From Gilliamella sp. wkB7 (lineage in GTDB: Bacteria > Pseudomonadota > Gammaproteobacteria > Enterobacterales > Orbaceae): a stretch of 64,000 nucleotides of DNA. The notes below the pieces were generated by a model, which saw only the letters and a list, made by a program, of their open reading frames with translations, ran no database searches and was not told the DNA's origin. Location: positions 1,736,001 through 1,800,000 of the forward strand of contig NZ_CM004509.1 of assembly GCF_001693435.1 (NCBI RefSeq), read 5' to 3'. Made by a program: the position numbers and the translations under genes. Below, one piece after another: positions 19,065 to 27,663 of this stretch (the stretch's first letter is position 1; every line of letters begins with the position of its first letter).

Positions 19065-19079
19065 CGAAAAGGAGCAACA

Positions 19080-19901
19080 ATGCCATCACAATATCGTCCA
19101 CAAATATTAGGCTGGATAGGGGATTTAGATAAAGGCTCAAAAAATATTTCAGGAGCCGATGATCGTTTACTGTATGCTAACGATAACTATTGCGCTTTCC
19201 TTCGCAAAACATCTTCTGATCAGATTTTTTATTTATGTATTTCTACAATTATCATTGTGTGTTTAATTCCAGCAATCTACATATGCTTTTTGTTAATTTT
19301 TGATTTAATTTCTAAAAAGGAAAATTTTATATTACTTATTGTTATTATTGGACAAATTGCTTCCTTTCTTACCATATATCTAATGATTCCCGAATTATAC
19401 CAAAATCTTTTTACACGAAAAGGTAGTCCAATAATCTTTAATCGTAAAACCAATAAAGTGTATATTAATGAAAGTTATTTCTTTAATTTTACTTCGTTTA
19501 AAAATCCGATTCATTTTTTACAGCCTAATAAAAAACGAATAAAAGAGTATGATTGGGCCGATTTACATGGGGTTGTGGTGCATAACTTTTCCACCTATTC
19601 ACTCAATACTACTATTTTAATGGTGTGTGAGCCGGGCACACATAAAACTATTGACCATGTGCTATTAGATCCACTGCGTAATGGTATTGGTAGTTATCAG
19701 GTCTGGGGATGGGTTAATAATTTTATGTGCTTTAACGATTTAATCAGTTTAAACGACGGAAAATATACGTGGGAGCAAGAAACACCTTTTAAAAAGGACA
19801 TCATCCAAGATCAAGGCTGGCCGGAATGGATGGTGGAAGCGTTTAACGCCCTGTCGCCCGAACACCTTACTGAGATTAAGCAAAAATATCATGTGCAATA
19901 A
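19080..19901 (+). CDS. DUF6708-type membrane protein, array copy 1 (probable T6SS immunity protein)
   Basis: First of three tandem paralogues of 270-273 residues. The N-terminus (MPSQYRPQILGWIGDLDKGS, to about residue 48) is shared exactly by all copies. A central region (about 50-110) holds two hydrophobic helices, here FYLCISTIIIVCLIPAIYIC and a second one ending LMIPELYQ. The C-terminal 160 residues, rich in Trp and aromatic residues (VHNFSTYSLNTTILMVCEPG, SYQVWGWVNNFMCFNDLISL), are again nearly identical between copies. A strong aaaggagcaaca ribosome-binding site precedes the ATG. A membrane protein directly downstream of a pore-former-like effector is the standard place for immunity; that role is inferred. 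The family name is from memory and should be checked. Confidence 0.75.
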   Translation: MPSQYRPQILGWIGDLDKGSKNISGADDRLLYANDNYCAFLRKTSSDQIFYLCISTIIIVCLIPAIYICFLLIFDLISKKENFILLIVIIGQIASFLTIYLMIPELYQNLFTRKGSPIIFNRKTNKVYINESYFFNFTSFKNPIHFLQPNKKRIKEYDWADLHGVVVHNFSTYSLNTTILMVCEPGTHKTIDHVLLDPLRNGIGSYQVWGWVNNFMCFNDLISLNDGKYTWEQETPFKKDIIQDQGWPEWMVEAFNALSPEHLTEIKQKYHVQ

Positions 19902-19953
19902 CTAGATTTCTCAAGAAATAAAAACAAAGCAAAAGGAAAAATTAGGAATAACA

Positions 19954-20775
19954 ATGCCATCACAATATCGTCCACAAATATTAGGCTGGATAGGGGATTT
20001 AGATAAAGGCTCAAAAAATATTTCAGGTGCCGATGATCGTTTACTATATGCCAACGATAATTATTGTGCTTTTCTTCGTAAAACATATTCTGATCAAGTT
20101 TTTTATTTATGCATTTTTACTATAGTTTTTATTGGATTAATACCGACAATTTATTTAGGTTTTTCATTACTATCTGACATACTAGATAAAAATGAAAATT
20201 TAATTTCACTTCTTATTATTATCGGACTAATTGCTTGCTTTCTTGCTATATATATATCTATACCCGAAATTTATCAAAATCTTTTTACACGGCGGGGATG
20301 CCCAATAATCTTTAATCGTAAAACCAATAAAGTGTATATTAATGAAAGTTATTTCTTTAATTTTACTTCGTTTAAAAATCCGATTCATTTTTTACAGCCT
20401 AACAAAAAACGAATAAAAGAGTATGATTGGGCCGATTTACATGGGGTTGTGGTGCATAACTTTTCCACATATTCACTCAATACTACTATTTTAATGGTGT
20501 GTGAGCCGGGCATGCATAAAACTATTGACCATGTGCTATTAGATCCACAACGTAATGGTATTGGTAGTTATCAAGTCTGGGGATGGGTCAATAATTTTAT
20601 GTGCTTTAACGATCTAATCAGTTTAAATGATGGAAAATATACATGGGAGCAAGAAACACCTTTTAAAAAGGATATCATCCAAGATCAAGGTTGGCCGGAA
20701 TGGATGGTGGAAGCATTTAACGCCCTGTCGCCCGAACACCTTACTGAGATTAAGCAAAAATATCATGTGCAATAA
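19954..20775 (+). CDS. DUF6708-type membrane protein, array copy 2
   Basis: Second tandem paralogue, 273 residues, 874 bp downstream of copy 1 start to start. The first 43 residues are identical to copy 1 and the last 160 nearly so. The centre differs: helix 1 includes FYLCIFTIVFIGLIPTIYLG and the second helix ends YISIPEIYQ, followed by TRRGCP where copy 1 has TRKGSP. The intergenic spacer (tagatt..tcaagaaataaaaa..aggaataaca) is also repeated. It is expected to be an inner-membrane protein with two central helices and a cytosolic or periplasmic C-terminal domain; function inferred as immunity. Confidence 0.75.
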   Translation: MPSQYRPQILGWIGDLDKGSKNISGADDRLLYANDNYCAFLRKTYSDQVFYLCIFTIVFIGLIPTIYLGFSLLSDILDKNENLISLLIIIGLIACFLAIYISIPEIYQNLFTRRGCPIIFNRKTNKVYINESYFFNFTSFKNPIHFLQPNKKRIKEYDWADLHGVVVHNFSTYSLNTTILMVCEPGMHKTIDHVLLDPQRNGIGSYQVWGWVNNFMCFNDLISLNDGKYTWEQETPFKKDIIQDQGWPEWMVEAFNALSPEHLTEIKQKYHVQ

Positions 20776-20827
20776 CTAGATTACTCAAGAAATAAAAATA
20801 AAGAAAAAGGAATAATTAGGAATAACA

Positions 20828-21640
20828 ATGCCATCACAATATCGCCCACAAATATTAGGCTGGATAGGGGATTTAGATAAAGGCTCAAAAAATATTTCAG
20901 GTGCCGATGATCGTTTACTGTATGCTAACGATAACTATTGCGCTTTCCTTCGTAAAACATCTTCTGATCAGATTTTTTATTTATGTATAAGCTTAATTTG
21001 TATAATTGGGAGTTTTTTTTTGATACCATCATTAACTTATTCACTTCCAAGTTGTAAGAATAAGGCTATTTACTTTTTATTATTAGCTGGTTTAGTTTGT
21101 TCTATTCTGATTTTATATGTAATGATTCCCGAATTATACCAAAATCTTTTTACACGGCGGGGATGCCCAATAATCTTTAATCGTAAAACCAATAAAGTGT
21201 ATATTAATGAAAGTTATTTCTTTAATTTTACTTCATTTAAAAATCCTATTCATTTTTTACAGCCTAATAAAAAACGAATAAAAGAGTATGATTGGGTCGA
21301 TTTACATGGGGTTGTGGTGCATAACTTTTCCACCTATTCACTCAATACTACTATTTTAATGGTGTGTGAGCCGGGCACGCATAAAACTATTGACCATGTG
21401 CTATTAGATCCACTGCGTAATGGTATTGGTAGTTATCAGGTTTGGGGATGGGTCAATAATTTTATGTGCTTTAACGATTTAATCAGTTTAAATGACGGAA
21501 AATATACGTGGGAGCAAGAAACACCTTTTAAAAAGGATATCATCCAAGATCAAGGCTGGCCGGAATGGATGGTGGAAGCGTTTAACGCCCTGTCGCCCGA
21601 GCATCTGAGTGAGATTAAGCAAAAATATCATGTGCAATAA
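20828..21640 (+). CDS. DUF6708-type membrane protein, array copy 3
   Basis: Third tandem paralogue, 270 residues, again 874 bp after the previous start. The ends match copies 1 and 2, but the central membrane segment is the most diverged and three residues shorter, running LICIIGSFFLIPSLTYSLPS and then a second helix FLLLAGLVCSILILYVMI. The sharp change from near-identical to unrelated and back within one gene points to exchange of a central cassette between copies. Expected membrane topology and role as for copy 1. Confidence 0.75.
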   Translation: MPSQYRPQILGWIGDLDKGSKNISGADDRLLYANDNYCAFLRKTSSDQIFYLCISLICIIGSFFLIPSLTYSLPSCKNKAIYFLLLAGLVCSILILYVMIPELYQNLFTRRGCPIIFNRKTNKVYINESYFFNFTSFKNPIHFLQPNKKRIKEYDWVDLHGVVVHNFSTYSLNTTILMVCEPGTHKTIDHVLLDPLRNGIGSYQVWGWVNNFMCFNDLISLNDGKYTWEQETPFKKDIIQDQGWPEWMVEAFNALSPEHLSEIKQKYHVQ

Positions 21641-21698
21641 CTAGATCCCCCAAGAAATAAAAACAAAGAAAGAGAAAAAGGAATAATTAGGAAAAACA

Positions 21699-21833
21699 AT
21701 GCCATCACAATATCGTCCACAAATATTAGGTTGGATAGGGGATTTAGATAAAGGCTCAAAAAATATTTCAGGTGCCGATGATCGTTTACTATATGCTAAC
21801 GATAACTACTGTGTTTCTCTTCGTAAAATGTAA
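21699..21833 (+). pseudogene. Truncated fourth copy of the DUF6708-type array
   Basis: The ribosome-binding site and the first 44 codons of a fourth copy are present, matching the others through ANDNYC, after which the frame reads VSLRKM and stops at 21831-21833. The rest of the gene is absent; downstream DNA shows no resemblance to the array. A 44-residue peptide could still be made. Confidence 0.85.
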
Positions 21834-22237
21834 TGGTTATATCTAAGATTCGCTCTGTGATCTGAATAAAAGTATTTGGGTTAGATTAAATAAAAAGATT
21901 GCCATATTGAGCACAAAACTGATAAAAACATAAATTATTGAGATCCATCTATTTTTTAACATTAAATTAGAAATTATTTTTATAGACTAACTAGCATTTT
22001 TGTTCAAGATGCTTGAAAGACACGTTCTTTCCCAATCACTGTATTCATTTAAGATAACAAAGAAGCGTGATTGATAATTTTATTTTTTAACATATTGAAT
22101 AAATGTAATTATGGTATGGGGTAAGTAATTTTTATTTATGATTTTTTAAGAAATTTATTAATAATGTAAAGTTAGAATAATAGTAAATGATAATTGAAAT
22201 TTGGCGTTTTTATGGCAGATAAAATAATGTGAGAAGT
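21834..22237. other. Intergenic DNA between the array and tRNA-Asn, no gene seen
   Basis: About 400 bp of AT-rich DNA. It shows no frame of interest, no resemblance to the missing 3' part of the array and no integrase or insertion-sequence remnant. Confidence 0.6.
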
Positions 22238-22313
22238 TGGCTCCTCCAACAGGACTTGAACCTGTGACATACGGATTAACAGTCCGCCGTTCTACCGACT
22301 GAACTATGGAGGA
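22238..22313 (-). tRNA. tRNA-Asn (anticodon GUU)
   Basis: 76 nt on the minus strand, beginning TCCTCCATAGTTCAGTCGGT and ending GGAGGAGCCA, so the CCA is encoded. The anticodon loop reads CTGTTAA with a GACTGTTAATC stem-loop, the D-loop AGTCGGTAGA and the T-arm GGTTCAAGTCC are intact, and the acceptor stem pairs TCCTCCA with TGGAGGA. Confidence 0.97.
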
Positions 22314-22419
22314 ACCGAAATGTAGCGCGCATATTATAGATTTAATGTCGTTATGTCAATAGTTAATTATCTGAAATTTCTTTTTTGTTCAATTTTTAAC
22401 TTATTATCGTTATTTAATA

Positions 22420-22977
22420 TTATTTAAGTGTCAGGATTGTCTTAAATAGTTCTTTTTGTCTTAATAGCTGTTGTGGATGTGAGCCGAGCTCTCCTTGAGG
22501 GATCGGTTGTTTTAATTCTCGATAATAATTGATCCAATAGGGGAGAATCTGGTCAGTGGTTAAATTCTTAAAATTCATAGGATAGAGTTTAAAGTAGTCT
22601 TTACCTGATTCATACTTAAAAGCATAAGTAATAAGTTGACTACAGTAAAACCCTTTAGCATCTGAACGAAAACTGTGGTTATAGGGCAATCCTAAACAGT
22701 CTTGAACACGAATTAATGCATTTTTAATGATAGTTTTATTGCCAATCGTTGCAACCACATTATATTGGGCGGAGTCTAAAAAAGATTTAAGTGGTTGCTT
22801 GATTACTCCATGCTTTTGGGTCGCCTCAATCACCAGATCATTGCCGATATATAAGCCGACATGGCTTATTTGATTGATTATATCGTTTGAACTAGGCAGG
22901 GAACCAGAATGAGTAATTGCCTTATTAAATTCGCTTTCCTCATTCTGAGATTGAAAAATGATATCGCCAATTTGCAT
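22420..22977 (-). CDS. YiiX/YebB-like NlpC/P60 (papain-like) hydrolase
   Basis: Small papain-like cysteine hydrolase of the permuted NlpC/P60 group, acting on amide or thioester bonds; true substrate unknown. The start at 22977 (MQIGDIIFQSQNEESEFN) gives 185 residues and lies 2 bp after the bioY stop, so translation is probably coupled. The catalytic His lies in ISHVGLYIGNDLVIEA and the Cys in GFYCSQLITYAF, in the permuted order typical of this group. A longer frame up to 23028 overlaps bioY and lacks a ribosome-binding site. Clustering with bioY may be only transcriptional. Confidence 0.82.
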   Translation of the reverse strand: MQIGDIIFQSQNEESEFNKAITHSGSLPSSNDIINQISHVGLYIGNDLVIEATQKHGVIKQPLKSFLDSAQYNVVATIGNKTIIKNALIRVQDCLGLPYNHSFRSDAKGFYCSQLITYAFKYESGKDYFKLYPMNFKNLTTDQILPYWINYYRELKQPIPQGELGSHPQQLLRQKELFKTILTLK

Positions 22978-22979
22978 CT

Positions 22980-23570
22980 TTATTGATGTTTTTTCGCGTG
23001 ATAACGCCATAATGAAAACATAACACAAGTCGCAATGATAAACTTGAGCACATCAACACCAACGAAAGGTAAATAACCCACTTGTAATGCTTCGGTAAGT
23101 GAAATATGAAAATAACCCATTAAATAAGTTACACCAAATACAAAGATTAATTGATGAGCGCAAGCAAAGGCGATTAATCCTAAAAGAAAGCGACGATCAT
23201 AACCTTTTTCAGCAGCAAATCCGGCGATATAAGCACTGAATGCATACCCATATAAGTAACCAGCTGAAGGCGATATTAGCGCCATAAATCCACCACTACC
23301 ATTAGCAAACATTGGTAAACCGAGCGCACCTAAAAACAGATATTGGAGAATCGCTAATGCACCTAGTTTACGACCTAGACAAGCACCAATCAGTAAAACA
23401 CCTAAAGATTGTAAGCTAAAAGGTACTGGGTAAGTGGGAATGCTGATATTCGCAGCAAGGCCTAGCAATAGTGCTGCACTGGTGGTTGCACATAATTTGC
23501 GTTGCCAAGATGATAAATTGAACAGCGTGTTAATGAATGTAGGGTAATATGTTGTTAATTGTTGTTTCAT
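22980..23570 (-). CDS. bioY: Biotin transporter BioY (ECF S-component)
   Basis: Substrate-binding membrane subunit of the biotin ECF transporter, 196 residues with six hydrophobic segments. Family blocks are YPVPFSLQSLGVLLIGACLG (about 47-66), GGFMALISPSAGYLYGYAFS (about 93-112) and the late segment FVGVDVLKF. No EcfA or EcfT gene is nearby, so it acts alone or with a shared energy module encoded elsewhere. A palindromic BirA operator lies 55-90 bp upstream, so biotin status should control it together with the following hydrolase gene. Confidence 0.95.
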   Translation of the reverse strand: MKQQLTTYYPTFINTLFNLSSWQRKLCATTSAALLLGLAANISIPTYPVPFSLQSLGVLLIGACLGRKLGALAILQYLFLGALGLPMFANGSGGFMALISPSAGYLYGYAFSAYIAGFAAEKGYDRRFLLGLIAFACAHQLIFVFGVTYLMGYFHISLTEALQVGYLPFVGVDVLKFIIATCVMFSLWRYHAKKHQ

Positions 23571-23624
23571 TATTTTCTACCATTAAAAAATAAACAGTAG
23601 TGCCATAATAATACAAAAATTTAT

Positions 23625-23659
23625 AATGTAAACTATTTTGATATTAAAAAGTTTACATT
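23625..23659 (-). promoter_or_regulatory. BirA operator upstream of bioY
   Basis: Two perfect 10-bp inverted arms, aatgtaaact (23625-23634) and agtttacatt (23650-23659), are separated by 15 bp. This fits the BirA operator form TTGTAAAC-N(14-16)-GTTTACAA. It sits between the bioY start and the end of the upstream gene gloC. Confidence 0.85.
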
Positions 23660-23679
23660 ATTGTTTTCAACATTTTTTA

Positions 23680-24312
23680 TTAAACTAAGAAAGGATTGGT
23701 CATTCGTTCATTTCCAAAACTTGACATTGGACCATGACCGGGAACAAATATAAAGTCATCGCCAAGAGGAAATAGTTTATGGGTAATTGATGAGATGAGA
23801 TCAGCATGATTCCCGCGAGGAAAGTCTGTTCGTCCAATACTGTTTTTGAAAAGTACATCCCCAACAAAAGCAATTTTATCTTTTACATTGATAAATACAA
23901 TATGCCCAGGAGTGTGACCAGGGCAAAACAGGACATCAAGCGAGATATTGCCAATCTGAATTTTATCGTTCTCTTTTAACCAACGATCAGGTAAAAAACT
24001 TTCGGTATAAGGAAAACCAAATTGCATAGATTGTTGTGGTAAGGCTGTAAATAAGAACTCATCTTCTTGGCTAGGACCAATGATTTTGACATCATAGTGT
24101 TTAGCTAATTCAGCAGCTACGCCAACATGATCTAAATGCCCGTGTGTTAATAAAATTTGTTTAATATTAACCCCAAGTTTTTCAACTGCTTTTTTGAGTA
24201 ATTCTGGCTCTCCACCGGGATCAATAAAGGCAGCCTCATTTGTTTCATCACACCAAATAATACTGCAGTTTTCTTGAAAATCCGTTACTGGAATGATTTG
24301 ATATTGAAACAT
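23680..24312 (-). CDS. gloC: Metallo-beta-lactamase fold hydrolase, type II glyoxalase II (YcbL/GloC)
   Basis: Hydrolyses S-lactoylglutathione or a similar thioester in the methylglyoxal pathway. It is 210 residues, the short form without the C-terminal helical domain of classic GloB. The two-metal site is visible as LTHGHLDHVGVAAEL (HxHxDH, about residues 55-69), the next His in PGHTPGHIVF, the bridging Asp in FVGDVLF and the last His in VPGHGPMSSF. It begins 20 bp after the exporter gene upstream. Confidence 0.92.
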   Translation of the reverse strand: MFQYQIIPVTDFQENCSIIWCDETNEAAFIDPGGEPELLKKAVEKLGVNIKQILLTHGHLDHVGVAAELAKHYDVKIIGPSQEDEFLFTALPQQSMQFGFPYTESFLPDRWLKENDKIQIGNISLDVLFCPGHTPGHIVFINVKDKIAFVGDVLFKNSIGRTDFPRGNHADLISSITHKLFPLGDDFIFVPGHGPMSSFGNERMTNPFLV

Positions 24313-24332
24313 AATTGTTATCTCCTTGTCGC

Positions 24333-25721
24333 TTAATGCCGAGCCGTTAAATTCTCACCATCTTGTTTTTTCAATTGAGCAAAAATCATGCTTGATAGCA
24401 TGGTCACAATACCCAGTATAACAAAGGTTAGTTGAAAAGCGTGAATAGTTGTTGTTGTGTAACCAAATAATCTTACCAATAAAGCACCAAAACCAGTACC
24501 AAAACTGATCGCTAACTGTTGATTGACGGCCATCAAACTATTGCCACTACTTGTGCTTTCTCCTTGTAAATTTGCTAACGTTATACTGTTCATTGAAGTA
24601 AATTGCATTGAATTGACGCCACCAATACAAAATAGCAAAATCCCTAATATCAAAAGTGGGGTACTTAAGTTTAATAACGACATTAAAAGGATTAAAATTC
24701 CTGCCAAAATAGTATTTGCTATTAGCACGAAACGATAGCCTAAACGACCAAGAATCCGAGTAATAAAGAACCTTGTACAGATTGATGCGATTGCCATTGG
24801 CATTAGCATCATACCAGCAAAAATTGCCGAATAACCGAATCCAACTTGTAGAAATAAAGGAATAAGAAAAGGCACACCAGAAATACCTAATCGACAAACT
24901 AAATTACCAATAATTCCTATTTTAAATGTTCGTATATCAAATAAAGAGAGTGGAAATAAGGGGGCTTGTTTCTTTTTTGCATAGTTGCGATAAATAAATA
25001 AAAAAGCAAGGCTAATGACAGCGAGAGTCAGAGGTAAATAATATTGTTGACCTTGATTTAAACATTCAACACTAAGGGTTGCACTAATAAAAGTAATAAC
25101 GATAAATATAAATCCAAATGAATCAAAAGGCATATGTTCGCCTTTTATGTTCGGCATATATCTTAAGCTAATCATTACCCCAATAATACCAATGGGTAAA
25201 TTAATAAAAAAGATCCAGTGCCAACTAACCATATCAACAAGGTAGCCACCTAAAACCGGCCCTAGTACTGGGCCGATTAACCCCGGAATTGTTGCTGTGT
25301 TTAACGCTGCTAAGAACTCATTACGTTTGAATGCTTTAATCAAAACCAAGCGTGAAACAGGTACCATCATTGAACCACCAATACCTTGAATCACCCTTGA
25401 TATATCTAAAAAAACTAATGAATTGGACAAAGCACAAAGCAATGATCCTAAGGTAAAAAGTGATACGGCCATCACAAAAATATTTCGTGTGCCGAATTTA
25501 TCCGATAAAAAACCACTTACTGGAATAAATAATGCCAATGTTAGCGCATAACATATAACTGCTGATTGCATGTTCAAAGGTGATTCATTAAGGTCTTTAG
25601 CCATAGTTGGCAGAGCAGTATTTAAAATTGAGGTATCAAGTGATTGCATAAAAAATGCAAATGCGGCAATCCAAGGTAATATTCGATAAACAAAGGGCGG
25701 TAACTGTAATTCGCTATTCAT
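24333..25721 (-). CDS. mdtD: MFS drug exporter, DHA2 family, MdtD-like
   Basis: Proton-driven efflux protein of the inner membrane, 462 residues with about 14 hydrophobic helices. MdtD-like blocks include FFMQSLDTSILNTALPTMAK near the N-terminus (about 23-42), GFLSDKFGTRNIF (motif A), GPVLGPVLGGYLVD (motif C) and GGVNSMQFTSMNSITLANLQ late in the protein. In enterics mdtD sits with mdtABC and baeSR; here it stands alone, followed by gloC, so it is a lone MFS pump. Its substrate is unknown. Confidence 0.82.
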   Translation of the reverse strand: MNSELQLPPFVYRILPWIAAFAFFMQSLDTSILNTALPTMAKDLNESPLNMQSAVICYALTLALFIPVSGFLSDKFGTRNIFVMAVSLFTLGSLLCALSNSLVFLDISRVIQGIGGSMMVPVSRLVLIKAFKRNEFLAALNTATIPGLIGPVLGPVLGGYLVDMVSWHWIFFINLPIGIIGVMISLRYMPNIKGEHMPFDSFGFIFIVITFISATLSVECLNQGQQYYLPLTLAVISLAFLFIYRNYAKKKQAPLFPLSLFDIRTFKIGIIGNLVCRLGISGVPFLIPLFLQVGFGYSAIFAGMMLMPMAIASICTRFFITRILGRLGYRFVLIANTILAGILILLMSLLNLSTPLLILGILLFCIGGVNSMQFTSMNSITLANLQGESTSSGNSLMAVNQQLAISFGTGFGALLVRLFGYTTTTIHAFQLTFVILGIVTMLSSMIFAQLKKQDGENLTARH

Positions 25722-25847
25722 TTTTTCAGCCTAAAATTGATTGATATGCTGGGGAGAGAAGGATCATAGTAAATCCTAAGGTCACACTCTCCTACATATG
25801 ATTAATGAGTAAGAGAGTGAATGAATTCTATTTTACAATATTCACGA

Positions 25848-26813
25848 TTAATTGTTAGATTTTTTCTTATTTTTAACGGGTTTTCCTTGCCAATAACCAG
25901 CCAAAATCGAACCTGAAATATTGTGCCAAACAGAAAATACGGCAGCAGGTAGTGCTGATAGGGCTGAAAAATAAGTAGTGCCTAAAGTAGCGGCTAATGC
26001 GGAGTTTTGCATACCTACCTCTAATGACATAGTTCGACAAGTTGATTCATCGAAGCCAAATAATTTTCCTCCCCAATAACCACCTAGTAAACCAATGCCA
26101 TTATGAATAATCACAGCAAAAATAACTGTTATACCAACTTGGCCAATTAGATCATGACTACCAGCGACAACAATACATATAATTAATAAAATACAGATCA
26201 TTGACATCAATGGTAAAAATCGTTCGCATTTTTTTACAATTGAATGTAAGAAGTGGTGGACAATCAAGCCTAGAATAATAGGAATTAGAACAATTTGGAT
26301 AATATGCACTAACATATCCCAAACAGGAACTTCAACAGTTGTACCAACGAGTAAAAGCGTAAGAATCGGGGTAACCACTACACCAACAAGGGTTGAAACC
26401 GACGAAATGGTCACTGACAATGCTACATCACCTTTAGCTAGATAAATCATCACGTTGGAGGCAGTTCCACTCGCTACACTACCAACTAGAACCATCCCTA
26501 CTAATAACTCTGGTCGCATAGTAAATAATTTAGATAAGATTAAAGCGGTAAGTGGCATAACAATGTAATGCAGTAGGGTACAAATTATGACTGCTTTAGG
26601 TTTAGTTACAACTCTTTTAAAGTCATTAATACTTAACGTTACTCCCATAGTAAACATTACAAACATCAATAAGTGTGATGTATGTGGTCGTATTGGAACG
26701 AATGTATACGGTGAAAAATAGGCGATTATTGCACAAAGAATTGCCCATAACGGAAATAATCGAGTAAGTGAAATAATGGATTGCACAAAAAGCTGACTAT
26801 GACGCTGAGACAT
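25848..26813 (-). CDS. Bile acid:sodium symporter (BASS) family transporter, PanS-like
   Basis: Sodium-coupled organic anion importer of the inner membrane, 321 residues with about ten hydrophobic segments. The family blocks [19 protein letters not shown] (about 49-67), [20 protein letters not shown] (about 110-129) and [14 protein letters not shown] (about 261-274) are all present; the last two form the crossed-helix sodium site. Among relatives, ketopantoate/pantoate transporter PanS is close in length and layout, but the substrate cannot be read from sequence. Confidence 0.85.
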   Translation of the reverse strand: MSQRHSQLFVQSIISLTRLFPLWAILCAIIAYFSPYTFVPIRPHTSHLLMFVMFTMGVTLSINDFKRVVTKPKAVIICTLLHYIVMPLTALILSKLFTMRPELLVGMVLVGSVASGTASNVMIYLAKGDVALSVTISSVSTLVGVVVTPILTLLLVGTTVEVPVWDMLVHIIQIVLIPIILGLIVHHFLHSIVKKCERFLPLMSMICILLIICIVVAGSHDLIGQVGITVIFAVIIHNGIGLLGGYWGGKLFGFDESTCRTMSLEVGMQNSALAATLGTTYFSALSALPAAVFSVWHNISGSILAGYWQGKPVKNKKKSNN

Positions 26814-26860
26814 AAAGCACCACCTTGTGGCTTATTAAACTATTAATAATTAAATGGTTA

Positions 26861-27655
26861 TTAGTGTATTTGGTTTTGTATTTTCATTTTATTAATTCTA
26901 TTAAATAGCGTCAAGGTATTTGTTAGAATCGTTCTATCGATTTGTTTAGAATCTTCAGTACGTAATTGACAAAAAATATTAAAAATATCGACAATGTTTT
27001 CTGGACGATTTATTTGCCCTTGTCGACCACTTAAAGGCATATCAGGGGCATCGGTTTCTAATACTAGGCTTTCGAGAGGTAACTTTGCAATGGTATGGCG
27101 AGTTTTATTTGCTCTAGCGTAACTTATTACGCCACCTACACCAATATAATAGCCTAATTTAATAAATTGCATTGCTTGTTGATAGCTTCCAGAAAAACCA
27201 TGGATCACCCCACGACAAGGTAAATTAGCTTGATGTAATTCATGATAGATAACATCATGAGTTTTGCGAGAATGAATTAAAACAGGTAATTCATAACGCT
27301 TAGCTAAAGCCAGTTGAGCTCGAAAAAAAGTAAGTTGCTGTTGCCAATCAACGGAAATGTCATAACGGTCTAAGCCGATTTCGCCAATGGCAACTAACTT
27401 ATTAGGATAAGTACTAACGATATCCGATAATTTTTCAAGATCAGCGTGGGAATGTTGATAGATAGGGTGTAAGCCCAGAGCAGCATAAAGTTCATCATAC
27501 TGTTCAGTTAGTTTCAGAATTTGACTGAAATGATCTGCTGATACAGCAGGTATAATTAAACTGGCAATTTTAGCTTGTTGAATACGACTTATTGAGTTGT
27601 CTAAATCTGTAACAAAAGCAGGGAAATTGAAATGGCAATGCGTATCTATAAACAT
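26861..27655 (-). CDS. yjjV: TatD-family metal-dependent hydrolase YjjV
   Basis: Metal-dependent deoxyribonuclease-like hydrolase of the TatD family. It is 264 residues. Metal ligands appear as IDTHCHFNFP (HxH, residues 3-12), GEIGLDRYD (Glu), LIHSRKTHD (His), HGFSGSYQQA (His) and LETDAPDMPL (Asp). The whole sequence follows E. coli YjjV closely, for instance KLGYYIGVGG and YAALGLHP. It starts after AGGAGGC, which overlaps the end of recC; the gap is 8 bp, so it is co-transcribed with recC. Confidence 0.93.
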   Translation of the reverse strand: MFIDTHCHFNFPAFVTDLDNSISRIQQAKIASLIIPAVSADHFSQILKLTEQYDELYAALGLHPIYQHSHADLEKLSDIVSTYPNKLVAIGEIGLDRYDISVDWQQQLTFFRAQLALAKRYELPVLIHSRKTHDVIYHELHQANLPCRGVIHGFSGSYQQAMQFIKLGYYIGVGGVISYARANKTRHTIAKLPLESLVLETDAPDMPLSGRQGQINRPENIVDIFNIFCQLRTEDSKQIDRTILTNTLTLFNRINKMKIQNQIH

Positions 27656-27663
27656 AATGCCTC

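Noticed and set aside
22020..22085. caatcac/gtgattg repeat after the DUF6708-type array as its terminator
   Set aside because: Arms of 7 bp are separated by about 29 nt, and the following tract is only generally AT-rich.
13675..22313. Integrated prophage or genomic island with attachment sites at tRNA-Asn
   Set aside because: No integrase, phage gene or repeated tRNA 3' end was found on the other side of the block.
25785..25819. cactctc/gagagtg inverted repeat between the MFS and BASS genes as a terminator
   Set aside because: The loop is 21 nt and there is no T-run; too weak to call.
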